Of a stretch of 64,000 nucleotides of DNA, positions 23,679-37,036 are shown piece after piece. Origin of the DNA: Porites lobata (Eukaryota; Cnidaria; Anthozoa; Scleractinia; Poritidae); contig CALNXK010000081.1 in the NCBI GenBank assembly GCA_942486035.1, positions 1,938,501-2,002,500 of the forward strand, read 5' to 3'. Every line of letters begins with the position of its first letter. The stretch's first letter is position 1. The notes beneath the pieces were generated by a model. It worked only from the letters and a program-made list of their open reading frames with translations, was not told where the DNA came from and did not search any database. A program made the position numbers and the translations under genes.

Positions 23679-26227
23679 GATCCTGATCTGACAGATCACA
23701 AGATTTTTCTACCACCGTCAGCACAAACAGAGTTGGCATCGCCTTGAGTGTCACAAAAGGATATTTTTTATATAAAGTGCAAGAAATAATAACGCTTAAT
23801 AAGATGCAGATGCAAAACGTGCTTGTTTAACCAACCGAGTTAATCTTGTAGCTCTTTGCATTTTGGTGGGCTTTAACAACGTAACTTCAAAGGAGTATAC
23901 TATGATTTTAGGCTAAAAGAAGCGTTCTTAATTTGTTATTAAAGCAAGATGGCGTAAATTCACCTTGCTAGAAGCAAAGCCCTTACAGATAAACTAGGCT
24001 CTTCACAACCTCTCTATTTTCCAACACAAGCTGGAGGATCCGCGACAAATAGCCAGCGAAATTACTACTGGGGGTAGTGGTAGAGTGTGTTTGTCCCGCC
24101 CCTCCGCCATCCCTCGGGGTCCACACTGATACACTCGTTCGTTTCGCGCTTTATCGAATAATACCAGAAAGTAGAGGGCAGTGAATTGTCTAAAGTACCT
24201 TAGCAGACTATAATGAGCCAATTTGAAGATTAAAAATGTATGCTTGAAATTACCCTGTTAGTTTCCCTTTTTAAGTGTACATGATTTATTTGAAATTCTT
24301 AATCACATACCTTATATTCCTTTCAATGCCGTGATAGGGGGGATCATGTATTTTTAGACACAAGTCGTAGAATTTTAATAAAGTACGAAACGATTAATAA
24401 TGTTATGATTTGCTTTTGTCATTAGTCCAATTCGTAATAAATTCAAAGTATATTCATATCTGGTTTGCACTAAGAAATAAAGTCACCTTCAAGGACAAAA
24501 ACTTCGTTTGGGACAACGATCGTTTTTCTCATTCTTTTTTTAAAAATTTTAAAACCTGTAATGCGTAAAATTCCCTTGTGAAGTGTTTTTCACGTTTTCT
24601 ACCTAGGACGAGAGTATAATGTACTGGGAATATTTTTTAAATAACCAATAAATGGTATGAATAATTTGAAGTAGTCAGTTAGGACAACTCTGCTTGGATG
24701 GTGTAAAAGCAGATCCGGTTTGTTTCAAACCAAACACCACGCTGTATCAATAAAGTTACGTACACTTTTAAATGTGTTGTTTGTTTGGTATCGGCCTTCA
24801 CAAACCTAATCCTGGTCACCGGCTGTGAAGCGTGAAGCGTCGATGGACCTCGACAGACGCGAGTTGCATAAAAGTGCGGTCTCGTTCTGTCCCCCAACCC
24901 CCCCGCCTTTCCCTTATCCCGAAAAAAATACAAATTACAAATTGTAAGTGGTTTTCGATCGTTCAAACTCAAGCAACTAAGATACAAGCATATCTTCAGT
25001 TAAATTATCTTCTCACAAACACAAGCAATTTTCAGGCAGCTTTTGGCGTCGTGGAAATAACTTTAGCAACTTGAAGCTACAAGGCTTGGCAAGGAACATA
25101 CTTTTATTGCGTACGTAATGGCAGAAAAGGAACCCTTTTGGTCCAAGCCGGGGGAAGGACGTGTTTGCGCTTTAAGTTTGGTCTGTAAGACTCGAAGTTC
25201 AATATTTTTGAAGGTGCAGCAAGCAATACGCGTTCTTTTGGCGCGAAGCCGACGTGGAGCACGAGACACGCGTGACGGATGCTCCCATCGCGCTTGTCTC
25301 GCGCTTCGCGCTAGCTTGGCCTTGACTTCGCCTGTCTGAAAAACGCGAAACTCTTGGCTTGAAGTGATGTTTATAGGGGAGCAGAAAGATCTAGAAAGGT
25401 TTGAAGAAGGAACCCGAACTACATTTGTTTTGTGAGGTGTTGACAGCTGTCGTGGATGAAGCACTGAACTTTTTTTATTATTATTATAAAGGCTCGTTAT
25501 TCAGGATCAAGAGATTACCACCATGTATGTCTGGGAACTGTAAAGAGACAGAAAGAACAATCTTTAAAGAAACACAAATTCTAAACTAGCCGAACACTGG
25601 ATCAAATTTAGTTTTTCTCTTTTTCCTTACCTTGGAATGATGATGTAGTTTGTCAAGTTAATTAAGACTACGATTGACGTAAGCAAAAACTTCGAATTGC
25701 TTTTCATTCCTTCTATAGCGACAAAGGAATATTTCAATTTGTCAGGAGATTTGTTGACTTTCGTCACTGTTGCTAAAGTAGTCAAAAAAACACATGTGTT
25801 ATATGAATTCTGACAAAGACCTTTTATGCCATCAGAAAAAGTAAATTACTCATTTTTTGACGAAACTTAATTATTTCTAATTTAAGAAGCCTCGCGCGAA
25901 AGATTTTGTCTTTTGTGAATGCAACTATTCGTGTAAATATCGCTCTGTCATCAAGTTCATTAACGCGGAATATTTGGGCGGAGAGCTCGGAGGGGACTGG
26001 GTCGGGCTTGGCTCGTTTGGCAGACAGGGAGTACCCGAGTCTCGTAATATCTTCTTCAGTTTACAGCGTTTCATTCCTGCATTTCTTCCCCGGAAAAGCA
26101 AGTTATCGATCCTTTGCAAAGGAAACGTAGTTTTCTTCACTTATTGAAGTTATCTTGGGTTGCAGAAGCTATTTATCCGTAAACAGAGCGACAACAACAT
26201 TAGTTTCTCGGGATCGCTTTAGCCGCC
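23679..26227. other. Intergenic: ZO 3' region and tropomodulin upstream region
   Basis: ZO 3' untranslated sequence, then DNA with no supported exon. A GC-richer stretch at about 25100-25345 (GCGCTTGTCTCGCGCTTCGC) has open frames on both strands but no splice or homology support, and looks like a dispersed repeat. The final 300 bp should contain the tropomodulin promoter; no TATA box was seen. Confidence 0.5.
23938..24481 (+). terminator. Candidate poly(A) signals of the ZO gene
   Basis: ATTAAA at 23938-23943, AATAAA at 24377-24382 and AATAAA at 24476-24481 follow the stop codon at 23678 by 0.26-0.8 kb. Which one is used cannot be decided from sequence. Confidence 0.4.
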
Positions 26228-29200
26228 ATGTCTTGGGTAAAGGAGAAGAAAGCCCCAGTAAATCTTGATGAGTTTGAAGACATTGATGAGGATGCTTTAG
26301 TTGAAGCTCTTTCTCCAGAAGAATTAGCAGATCTAAATGCGGCCATTGATCCCGAGGTAAGAGTCATGATCGAGGTTATCTTGTTTTGGGAATGATTTGA
26401 CATCGATCTACTGTCAGAGCCTATCCGTGTTACACCAAACATCCAACGAATATTTAAGTTAATGACAATTGTTTTCTATCGTATTCGTTGTTGTACAGTG
26501 AATCGCACAGTTATACTTCTATGTAGGGTATTTTATTTGTGCCTACAGGTCTGTGAATCCAGGTCATTCTTTGTCCTCGATCGCTCCTGTGATTCGTGCT
26601 GAGCGATTCTTCCATAATTTTTCATAAGCTCACCAGCTCAAGCTGAATTACTGCTGCACTAGTATTTCAAATTACCTATCATACTACTTAATCGCAAAAT
26701 CTCCTTACTTTTCAAGAGTTTTTCTCTTTAATGTGTGAAATTCAGCTCGAAAACTCACTCAGCACTGCTAAGGAATCTTTTTTGTATCAAGTTGTTGTGA
26801 TATTTTGCTGGTTGGTTTTATTTGTTTTGCATATGCCTTTTCGAAGAGGAAACACAGCAATTTTTGGCTGTAAAACAACTGGAACTGGAAATGACATTTA
26901 CAAAAGACTGTCATTCCATAAAGAAGAATTTGAGTGACCACTGGTTATGACCATAAATTCCAACATGTTTGTTTCTCACTGATTTTCTATCGTCTGAGCT
27001 CTGTCAAATACGTATACATCAAGAACAACCTCATTTTGTTTCATTGTATGCTTATCTGGTGTTTAAGCAGAGATAAAATCACCTAAGATAATGCATTCAA
27101 CAAATGAGGATTTGTTATTGATTCAGAACATTACAGCAATACGCCAGTTTGCAAGGCCTAGATGTAGCTGAGAAAATGCTGTACAGGCTCATTGATTAGA
27201 CCAGGTAGATGTAGATTAAGACTGCCATGCATCTTCAAAATGACTCTTAAGCCTCTATTCCAAAATATCTGATGTTGGGAGGCTGGGATTCCCCCTGAAA
27301 TTTGAAAAAATTTATATATATAGTTAGGAGTCTGGTCATTAATTAATTCCCTTGAGTCTAAGCTTGATGGAACCTATAACCAGATGTAGAGAGCTATACT
27401 TCACATCTCTTGGAGACAACATCCAACCAAACTGCAGCTTCATGGACCCATCCTTGACATTTCTACAATCTTACGTGAACGAAGAATGCACTTTGCAGGT
27501 CACTGCTGGTGAGCAAAACAAGAACTCGCAGGCGATCTTTGCTGTGGTCACCTAACTATGGTAAAAGGAGGGTTGGTCACCCTACAATCAACTACATCGA
27601 CCAACTCTGTAGAGACACAGAATGCCTTCCAAACGACCTCCCTGCTTTGTTGCAGGACCGAGATGGATGGCTTCATAGGCTCATGAATGCCTGAGCTAGC
27701 TTACATGTAGGCTCGAATCCTGTAACCTTTTACTGATTTAAGGGACAACTAAAAGATATTCACTGACATTTCAAATCAAAGTATCTCTACCAGCACTGTT
27801 TAAGCTCAAAATTGATTAATACCATACATGTAACTTTAAGTTGGAAAACAAATGGCAGACAAGACACAATATTCCAGACTGAATTTCTTCAGCTCATAAT
27901 TAGTAAGGTAACCTGCAACTATTGAAGCATTTTCCAAACAGAGTCCAGCATGTTTTAACACATTTTGTTGAAGTTTATTGTATTAAATTATTTATGTGCC
28001 CCAAAACTCTAATCAACAATGGTTGATTTCTGACAATAATCCGATTAAGTTTGTCAAAGTTTAGCAAACATATCATGTTACGGTATGATATAAAAGCAAA
28101 AATTAATTTCTGAAGTACAGTCATAATAATTGCTGCACATATACACACAATAATTATTAGCTTATATTTTCCTCGTGTCAAACTAACCTTGAGATTTGTG
28201 CCATATTTTCAAGTCTCTTAATAGTCTAAGAATAAAAGTGTTAAATGAATAAAAAAAATACCAGTAATTTCTGTGCAATAGCTAGTTTGACAATATTTTT
28301 CTGTTGTTCAAATGGTAAAGGTTATTTGTAGAACTTCTGTGATTGTCCTTTGAAAGAGAAATATGTAAATATATTATAATTTTCAATTTCAGAATGCTCT
28401 GCTTCCAGTCAGTGAACGTCAAGCAAATCAAACAGACAAGCAAAATACGGGTCCTTTTAACAGACAACATTTGCTAGATCACTTGGAGGAACAGGCTAAG
28501 AATGAGAAGGAACGTGAAGATTATGTGCCTTACAAGAAAGAAAAACGAGGAAAGGTATGGCGGCCTAAGGACCAGCCCAGCCGAAAGGATCCTGAACCCA
28601 TGTTACCTGATGACCTGAGTGAGGTGTTGGATAATGCCACGGAAGAGGAGATGATGGAACTTGCAGGTAGTATACCATTTTCTAATCTTGTTGGTGATTG
28701 TTCCAATGGCCATTTGATATAATTTAACAGTTGTTTTACACAAATGAACCTTTCAGCAATTCTTGGAGTACATGGAATGCTGACCCAAAACCAGAGTCAC
28801 TGGGCAGAAAAGACGGATGCTGGAAAAGCACTCAGGGGTAGTGGCTTAAAGAAGTACAAACCTGGTGTGTAGATATTAAATTTAACTTACGAGAAACAAG
28901 ATTTGTTTTATATGTAGAATTAGGTATATATAATACAATTAGAATGCCTTGCACTAATTTTATTCTAAGGTTCTTGCTTTTCTGGCTTTGTGTATTGGAC
29001 TGTAAAAATGTAAAACACTCTCACTCAAATAGCTTTACTCTTTTCACATAAAGTGGAATGATCATGTGTCTCCTGTGCTTTTGAAAGTACTAAAATTCTT
29101 GATCTAAGCAGGAATACAGGCCTTGTTTAGATCAAGAGTACTTGCCTGGCAAGAAAATCTAGTTGTATTGGATCACTAGACGGGACTTTTTTCGAGCGTT

Positions 29201-32200
29201 GTGATTAATCTTTTTATTGACTTTCCAGGTGTTGTGAAAGCAGCAAAGGTTAAAAAGCCAGATCTGACAGCAGTAAATGAGTTGAATCTCAACAAAGCTA
29301 TGGATCAACTGAAGAGCAATGATCCTAAACTCAAAAATTTAAACCTAAACAACCATCAAGAAGTTACAGTAGGAGTGCTTGAAGATGTAGCAAAAGCACT
29401 AAAAAGTAACACCAATCTTAAACATCTTCAACTGGCAAATACACGGATGACAGACAAGACAGCCAAGGTGCTTGAATATTACTTTTTACTTACAAATTCT
29501 ATCTGGTAACTTTGATTCACACCAGTAGCGGCCATTTTTTACATAAAACTGGGTTAATTTTGGCAAATTTAGTTTAGCATCCGAATCCACAGGCTTAAAG
29601 ATATAAGCTACGTCATCAAAAAATTTAATAGGCCAGTTGCACTAAGAGGTCACGTGACCAATGCTTCCTTTAAACGATGAGGTGGAATCTTGCTGATGCC
29701 AAAAATTGACAGAGCAGTAAAAATGCATTTAAGGGAGATATTTTATGGCACTTTGATTTTTCAACAAAGCAGTATGATTTGTATTGGCCGCCATGTGGGA
29801 GGGCATACTCTTGCCCTCCAACATGGCGGCCAAAACTACTTTTTGCTTCTATCTTGTTAAACGTTTGATAGTTACGCTCAGATGTGCTGTAAACGTTACC
29901 ACATCATCTTTTCAACATCTTCCTTGAGCTTTAAGTGCAAAATTTGTGTTCTGAAAGATGTAATTCCTAATTTTAAAAATCACATTTTGGTCACGTGACC
30001 AGCTACGAACTTACTCATTTTAAGAAAATGGTTCGGGTTTGACAAACCAAATCACCATTATTTTGCTTAAGATATGACCCACTAATCGTTTTTCGAAGGC
30101 AAAATCATATAACTTTCATTTTCATAAAAACGATGTCACATGACCTCTTAGTGCAAATTTATGTATATAAACTGTGATACAACAACAAGTTTGATACAAT
30201 ATTTGTGGTTGTATCAAAGCATTAAAATCAGTTTGCACTGAACCATTTAACTCTCAAGACATCATTGCTGTCTCTTTTGTACTGGTTCAAACTTAGTAGT
30301 TTGAGCTGTATGATAAGAATAAGCTTTTAAGTATGAAAGCTTTGCAGTGTACTGTGTGACAAGACATCAAAACCATTGACAGCACTCATGTGATATTGTT
30401 TTCTCCTTTATATTTTCCCAAAAATCCAATCCGATTTGTTTTGCTTTGTTTGTTTGGTTTTTTTTACTGTAAAATATTGAAGATTTTTTTTCTGCCCTAA
30501 ATTATCTAGTTGTTTGCTGATGCTGTAAATAAAAACAAAACCCTAGAGAGCATTAACTTGGAATCCAATTTTCTAACTGGTGAAGGAATAATGGTATGTA
30601 TATCACTATGTCTGATTATGGTATAGTCATTCATAGGCATCAAGTGTTTGACATCTTGGTGATCAGTGCAAATCTGAAATTTTTTTCTCCTGGATCCTAA
30701 CACGTTATGATATGATGCTAAATTCGCACTTGCCCGTGGGTAGCAAAGGTACTGGAGCTTTTACTGGGCTCAACTGATTGACATTAGCATAACTCTATCC
30801 ACTACCCTAACATACTACACCTGATGATTCTAGTCTGAAAAGATCTGGGATATTTCAAAAAGTTGGGGTTAAAGGTTTTTTTCATAGTGGAAAGTCATTC
30901 ACTCAAGTCTTTCAAATATTTAGAAACAAATAATCCAAACAGAGCATAACAGGATTAACCCCGGCAGGAGGTAAACAGTTGGCTATTAACAAACGTGGCC
31001 GAGGATTTGAACTTGGGACGATCGAGAACAAATCCAGTCAGTAGCCAGAGCAGGACTCGAACCCAGGAGTGCCAAATTGCCAGTGTAATGCACTGGTCAC
31101 TTGGCCCTGCTGGTTCAATTTTTTCTTTGACTCAAATTACCCTACTGGCAAGCAGCAAGGATCTGAAGGCTGTATTTGCAGGCTAAAATTCTATAATCCT
31201 TTGTTTTTGGGTTTGAAATTGAATGTTGATGAGTTTGGAACAGAGGAAAATAAAACTTGAGTGAAGGATAAAATTGAACTGCAACATATGTATATTGAAT
31301 TTTATCTCTCTTGCAACGCCCAACAACCACTCTCCTCCCATTCCCACTTTTAGACCACTCCTCAGTTAAGAAATAATAATTCTTTCTTAACTAAGGAGTG
31401 GTCTAATAATTATTATTTATTAAAGTTTTCGTGCTTTATTGCAACACCTTGACTGTAGTTTTTTTGTGTACCAGGCAATCATGAATGTCCTAGAAACCAA
31501 TACCAACTTAAAGGCTGTACGGCTTACCAACCAGGTGGGTAATGATGATTGTTTGACACTATATTCTTATTTAACCTACAGCTTTTAGCTGCAATTTCCA
31601 AGTGCTTTTTTGGAAACTCTTGGACAAAACTGCTGAAATCCAACAGAAATCATGATCAATTTTGTCGCAGCACAAAAAAGCTGGACTCTCACTAATCTGG
31701 ACTCTCTCCAGCGATTGACATCCTGATTTAATTACTAGCTGCTGGAATCTCATTTCTATGCTGAAAACAATGTGCCGGAATTTTTGTTTTCTCTTTGGAA
31801 GGGATGTAACTTTTAGTCTTATTTTTTTCCCTTTGTTACCTATCCAGTAGCATTTCTATGCTCTAACTTAGTTTGTTAGCTGGGTCATGACTTCCATACC
31901 TCAACTTTTTGATGAAATAAGGGAAAGGAATATTCTTTAATGCAAACAATATCAATATTATTTGGTTTACATGTTATGTACCACATGTATGAATGCAAAA
32001 TCATTTTCACCCAGTTAAATAATATTGAACTATGCTAGCAACAGATCTTTAGTACTGCATTGCCATTCAGGTTTTTTGGCATGTTTTTAGAGCATAGCAT
32101 AATCATGGCAATGGTATAGAGCGAGACACATTAAGTGCACAACTTCATGGAAAATAAATGTTTCTATCCAAAAGTAAGCAATCAAAGTGACTGGCAAGAC

Positions 32201-34305
32201 TAGAGTTTGATTTACCAAGTCTGCAATCAGGCTGGATATTGTACATTGACCGGCAGTTATTTTCAGTCCTGGAATAAAACCGTTTTATTGTTATTTGCAG
32301 AGTGCCATCATAGGTAGCCAGGTAGAACAGAAAATTGTCAATTCTCTGGAAAAGAACAAAACTCTTTTGAGTTTTGGAATGAGCTTTGACACCCAGGGAC
32401 CTAGAATCCGAGCTGCAGAACTGATGGTGCGAAACAATGATGCAAGTAAGTTATAATACCTTCATGAGTGTCTTTACCCAGGGATGTCCGTAAGAGCTAA
32501 GGGCCCATTTTTTTCGAAAGATGGTCAAGTTTAACCCAGGATTAAGCCAAATTTCAAGCAAGAACGTGTAACTCGAGCTTACAAAATACTGTTGTGCCTT
32601 TCGGGGAAAAGAAGTGATAGCACAAAATGTTCCTCTAAACAATGCACAGGAGGGTAAATACAAAAAGTGGAAGAAAATTTTAATCCTGGATTAGCGCTAA
32701 TCGGCCTTTCAGGAACCGGGCCCAGGGTTTTCAGTAGCATTCAGAAGTACTAGATGCAGAGGTTCAGCTGGCAGACTTGCAGTATTTGTGTCACAGGCGT
32801 GAATGTTGATTGCTGGAGGCGCAAACTTCTAGGGGGGTTGGGGGCATGCTCCCCTGAGAAGTTTTTAAAATTATTGGACTCTCTAATATGCAATTTCCTG
32901 CATTCCCTGGACTGAAATTGGTTAACCGGGAAGGTCTTTTAAAGGCTTTTAAAAGCTCACAAAAAAGGAAATATTTGATTTGGCAATATTATAATATTAT
33001 TATCAGTTTGGGGTTGTTGCAGTTTTGAGTTAATTCCAAAACAAATTCCAATCATAAGGAGTGTATGAATCCCGGATGACAGATGGTTTTCAGATAGTAA
33101 TTTAAATGTCCAGTCGATTTGTTACATTGACTTATCAGAAAAATCAGCTTACTGAAGCTCTATCGGTGAAAATATTGGTGATGCTTTTGGGGCGATCTCT
33201 AGAGAGAAATGCTTTCCACACTTTAAAAAATAATTGTTTTGTGTGTGAACCACATAACATTACATTTCAAACAACCAGATGTTGGGTCCTGTGTCTGGCC
33301 TGAAACAAAACCCCTGAGAGCTGGATGCGGGCTTATTTCACCAGCTGAAAAAGAGCTGACCACCAGCTCAAATTGCTCTGAAAAAAAAAGACATGGAATA
33401 ATTTTGAAGGTGCAGTTGAGTAAAATAGCCAGCTTGACTGACAAAAAAGCCTGCTCAGCTTTTCCTTAATTACATTCCTCTACACCTTTGAATGAGAGTG
33501 GGTAGTCAGGAATGTTGAGATCATTATTGTGCAAAAAATCCACTAGCCATAAATCTGGCGAAGATTTTCATGGTGGTTTTTGCTATCGAGTTAGTGAATT
33601 CTATTCTTAACTTACCCGACGGGCAATTGAGTTTTTTGGGGAATTCAAATTACAAAAGACTTGTAATCAACCCTGCTCCACAAATTTTTTTAGGCGTGTT
33701 GAAATGACTTTCAGGCTTACTGAAGTACATGCTAGCTACAACTTGCCTGAGTGGCAAGCTGTAAACTAGACTTTCTCTGCAACCTGCTTACATGCCCTAT
33801 GAACGCCTGTTATGCTGATTCACAAGATGTACAGTTCAATGTCCACTATGTTTCCTCTATCATTTAATTTAATTTTGAGCAAAGGGTATTCTTTCTGATT
33901 CTTTCTCCCGTACAAATCCTTATGTTTTAAATGTTACGCAACTGTACTGACAGTCATATTTTGAGCTTGGACCACTTGTGAAATGTAAAGCTGTTTACTG
34001 TGACAAGGTGCACCCACTATTTGGATTACACTCAATATCAGTTCAAGTAGCACCACTGCATTTGAAATCCTGTGAATTCTTTTTAAACCTACTTTTTTAT
34101 TTTTGGATGCTCCAAGGTGACTGCCCCTAATTCAAAATAGCAGTAAAAAGGTTATTTAATTTTATCCCAAGTTTAGTGATGAGTTACTTTTGACTAAGTG
34201 CACCCAGAAGTGAAAGTGTTGATTTTTTTTGTTGCAGAACGACTGGAACGAGTTGAGAATGGTGATGTTGATGATGAAGATGAGGAAGAAGAAGATGATG
34301 AGTAA
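26228..34305 (+). CDS. TMOD: Tropomodulin (actin pointed-end capping protein)
   Basis: Caps the slow-growing pointed end of actin filaments together with tropomyosin. Exons: 26228-26356, 28393-28666, 28757-28864, 29229-29467, 30510-30593, 31475-31534, 32301-32445, 34238-34305; together 1,107 nt, 368 aa, all junctions in frame. The ATG sits in a strong context (GCCGCCATGT). The N-terminus has the conserved helix LSPEELADLNAAIDPENALL, then TGPFNRQHLLDHLEEQA, REDYVPYKKEKRGKVW and the segment up to about residue 170 that contains the tropomyosin- and actin-binding motifs. Residues about 170-345 form the C-terminal leucine-rich-repeat cap (VNELNLNKAM, LKHLQLANTRMTD, LESINLESNFLTGEG, LLSFGMSFDTQGPR). 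Length is close to vertebrate Tmods (about 350-360 aa). Unlike those, it ends in an acidic tail, DVDDEDEEEEDDE. Intron 1 is 2.0 kb and intron 7 is 1.8 kb; the donor after 29467 (AAG|GTGCTT) is weak. Confidence 0.95.
27380..27694 (+). pseudogene. LINE 3' fragment inside tropomodulin intron 1
   Basis: The translation contains LRERRMHFAGHCWRAKQE, then in another frame GHPTINYIDQLCRDTECLP and LLQDRDGWLHRLMNA, a C-terminal signature common to non-LTR reverse transcriptase ORFs in marine invertebrates. At least one frameshift separates the parts (near 27510). It is same-strand as the host gene and a dead fragment. Confidence 0.7.
29636..30158. mobile_element. Palindromic MITE in a tropomodulin intron
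   Basis: The left end TTGCACTAAGAGGTCACGTG is mirrored at the right by CATGACCTCTTAGTGCAAAT-type sequence, about 520 bp apart. Inside is a second palindrome, TTGGCCGCCATGTGGGAGGG against CCCTCCAACATGGCGGCCAA at about 29784-29834. There is no coding capacity. Confidence 0.7.
30945..31112 (-). mobile_element. tRNA-derived SINE in a tropomodulin intron
   Basis: Read on the minus strand: GGGCCAAGTGACCAGTGCAT as box A region, GGGTTCGAGTCCTGC as box B, then a tail with GGATTATTTGTTTC that matches the SINE at 22.74 kb. It is in antisense orientation to the host gene. Confidence 0.65.
31351..31405. repeat. Perfect-like hairpin, arms about 23 bp
   Basis: TAGACCACTCCTCAGTTAAG and its mirror CTTAACTAAGGAGTGGTCTA flank a loop of about 12 bp (AAATAATAATTC). 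One mismatch. It lies 70 bp upstream of tropomodulin exon 6. Confidence 0.8.
32805..32885. repeat. GGGGGCATGC dispersed repeat fragment
   Basis: GGCGCAAACTTCTAGGGGGG, then TTGGGGGCATGCTCCCC. The same module occurs at 63964-64000 and, diverged, at 56868-56950. Confidence 0.5.
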
Positions 34306-34376
34306 CTGAAATAAGCTATCGCGGTTCTTTTTTTGTTTGAAAATGGCAAAGAAAGGTTGGTTTCTCTTTAGGAATT

Positions 34377-34382
34377 AATAAA
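34377..34382 (+). terminator. Candidate poly(A) signal of tropomodulin
   Basis: AATAAA, 72 nt after the stop codon. This is the nearest canonical signal, giving a short 3' UTR. Confidence 0.6.
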
Positions 34383-36194
34383 ACCTTTCACAGTTAAGCA
34401 CAAACTCTGCTTTGTCAAATGTGACGGTGCTTAGACTTTGCCGTTCTCGTCCTCATGTGATAATCTATAATGTACACTGTATCGGAAATCATATCAGGGG
34501 AGAGGCTTTGAGAGAACATACTTAGTAATAGTTAGTAATTTTGTCCTTGGTAGATATAACAACAGTTGAATTTGTTTTATTGCTAATGTAACAGATTTTT
34601 CACCTTCTTCGCTTTAAAATCCTAGCTTTTGCTTTGCAAACCAATTTTGTAACACAAGCTGAATTCACTTAAATTCACAAATCCGTACAACAGTCCTTGT
34701 TTGTGGAAGGAGAACAGCAAGCTGTCGTTTTAAACAACTTAAGGCAATCAATATATTTTTTACCTGTGTAAGTTAGAAGATAGCTTGCACTTTCTTCATA
34801 AATTTGTGCAAATACTCCAGGGTTCATCTTAGTTAAAGCACAATGGAACCTCTCTTTATAGACATCTCTAATATCAGCTATTTCGACCAAGGCACTTGTC
34901 AAAAGTCTACCTGGTCTTGTTTTCAAACCAAAAATATTTAAAGCTTAGTGGATAAAAAACCATTTAGTCAATCATCGTACACAGCTTATTTTTCCCTTGC
35001 TTGCTGTAAAATTCAATTTTCATAATCACTACGTTTTGTGTGTCTTGTTTTGTCAAAAATCGCCTTTTTCCCTATCTGTTATGATAGCATATAAATTTTC
35101 TGGGACAGAAGTTGCAATAAGAAACCTCCGAGTGATTTTATTGTGACAATTAAATGTGGTCTTAAGCGAAGCTGGTGACTGGAAACATTGAAATGAAGGT
35201 TTCATTATGACTTGAATGTTCTTGTTTTACGTCCAGAAATGACTTGAAAAAAGAATGTATTAATCTTATCGTGTTTGTATCCTGCAAGCCAGTTCGCTGT
35301 GGAAATAAATCCTGAAAACTAAGAAATAGCGGTTGGAAGATTTGGCTGTTTGTTGATTTTTCTTCCAGGTAAAATATTGCTGATAGCATAAATACTGCAG
35401 CTACACAGCTCAGGAAATAAATACATGTGGAGCACATTGTTTGTCACCCTTTAACCTTCTCCACCCTCCCCCTCCCCCTTAGGCTCGATTACCAGCCGCT
35501 GCTCGGAAAATGAGCCCGTGCTCCAGAGAGCGGCGGAAATAGAGCCTTCCTTCCCCCCCTCCCCCGCAAAAAAAATAAATACTAAGGACGCGAGGTGTAA
35601 AATTCTCGTCCCCAGGGCATGTCTTTATCCGGTATCGCGTTCACCAAAGCCGAGGTGCTCCTGGGGGTGAGAAAGGGGTTGCCCATAAATTTCCCTTGCA
35701 AATCAGTAAAATGATATCTTTCGCTTATAACAGTGAAAATGGCGTAAACGTTTTTTGAAAAAATATTTTATTGAGAAATCTCTTTTATTTTTGCAAAAAA
35801 AAACTGCGTTTTCACCAAAGACAGTTCTGCTATGACAAAGTTCATTAAAACCTGTCATTCGTTCTTCCTGTCACGAAGCTTTGTTATTTTCAAGCCTAGA
35901 GTCGTTGTTTGTATGTTTACTCTTTTCTTACCCTTTCAAGCGGTTTTCTGGATTTTTAAAGAAAGAAGGGGCGAGAAGACTCGTGGAATTGGACTTAAGA
36001 CTAATGAATGTTCGCTCGGGAAGAGTTTCTTGAATAAGCACAGTTAAAAAAAATTTGAAGTGATTCGTCGGTTAATTTCTAGCTCCTTGGAAGTGGATGC
36101 AAAGCAAAACAAAAAAAAACCTGAAGGGTAGTTCCTGTCGGTATTTGAATGGCTTCCTCACGTGTTTAGCCTCACATGTGTCAGGTGCGCACGG
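34383..36194. other. Intergenic between convergent tropomodulin and GalNAc-transferase genes
   Basis: No exon recognised. On the minus strand candidate poly(A) signals for the transferase appear as TTTATT at 35767-35772 and 35784-35789 (AATAAA on the transcript). A C/G-rich patch at 35460-35570 looks repeat-derived. Confidence 0.45.
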
Positions 36195-37003
36195 TCAGTC
36201 GTCGCCCTCGTCCTGGAGCAAATCTGATTCGTACTTCTCCCTAAGCTTTGTAAGCTGAATAGCAATCTGAGTGTGCGTTCCCTCAGCCGACGCTTTCGAA
36301 CCCAAGCAAGACTGATATTGCTCTGTTGTGAGGGCGGGATCGCACTTCTTTTCGTGAAAATGATGGAACAAATCTCTGTCGGGCGCGCGGATGATTCTGA
36401 AAAAGAGCAGAAAAACAGAATACAGGACTTAATGAACATTTGTCCCGTATCTTGCTTAAAAAACTTAAACGTTGAAGTTTTGAAACTAGAGCTTAGTGGT
36501 TTTATCGAGCGTGTTGATAAGTTATTTGACCACCGTATATAAAGAGATTCAAAAGCTATTTTTTTTGGAGTAATATCCCTTCGCTCTGACGAAACGCGAT
36601 GCTATTTTTGTTTTGTTTTGTTTTTTTCGTTTGTAACATTACCTAATACTGGGTTGAAGAAGGTACTTGTGGTATAGTCCCGAATCTTCGGACCCCCATC
36701 CTTCAATGTTCAAATCAAAGCCACCAACTTGAAGATAATCTGATCGGTATTGGCACGTCATTCCAAATCCGTATATTCGCCAAAAACCGTGAAGGCGTCC
36801 TGAAGAGAGAAACATAAAGACATATAAACAAGCGATACTTGTGCATGCTCCCTTTGTCCACCGAGTTGTTACAGTAGGAATCAAATTAGGATGTTTCACT
36901 TCTGGGTTTATTTGACATTTTTATACTTCCTCAGTTGGGAGAGCGCATGCTGAGCGAGAGGCCGTAGGTTCAAACCCAGGCCGAACCAACACTCAGGGTC
37001 TTT

Positions 37004-37036
<33 letters not shown>

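Noticed and set aside
25063..25464. 133-aa minus-strand frame and the overlapping 73-aa plus-strand frame
   Set aside because: GC-rich repeat-like DNA with mirrored GCGCTTCGCGC; no splice context or homology.
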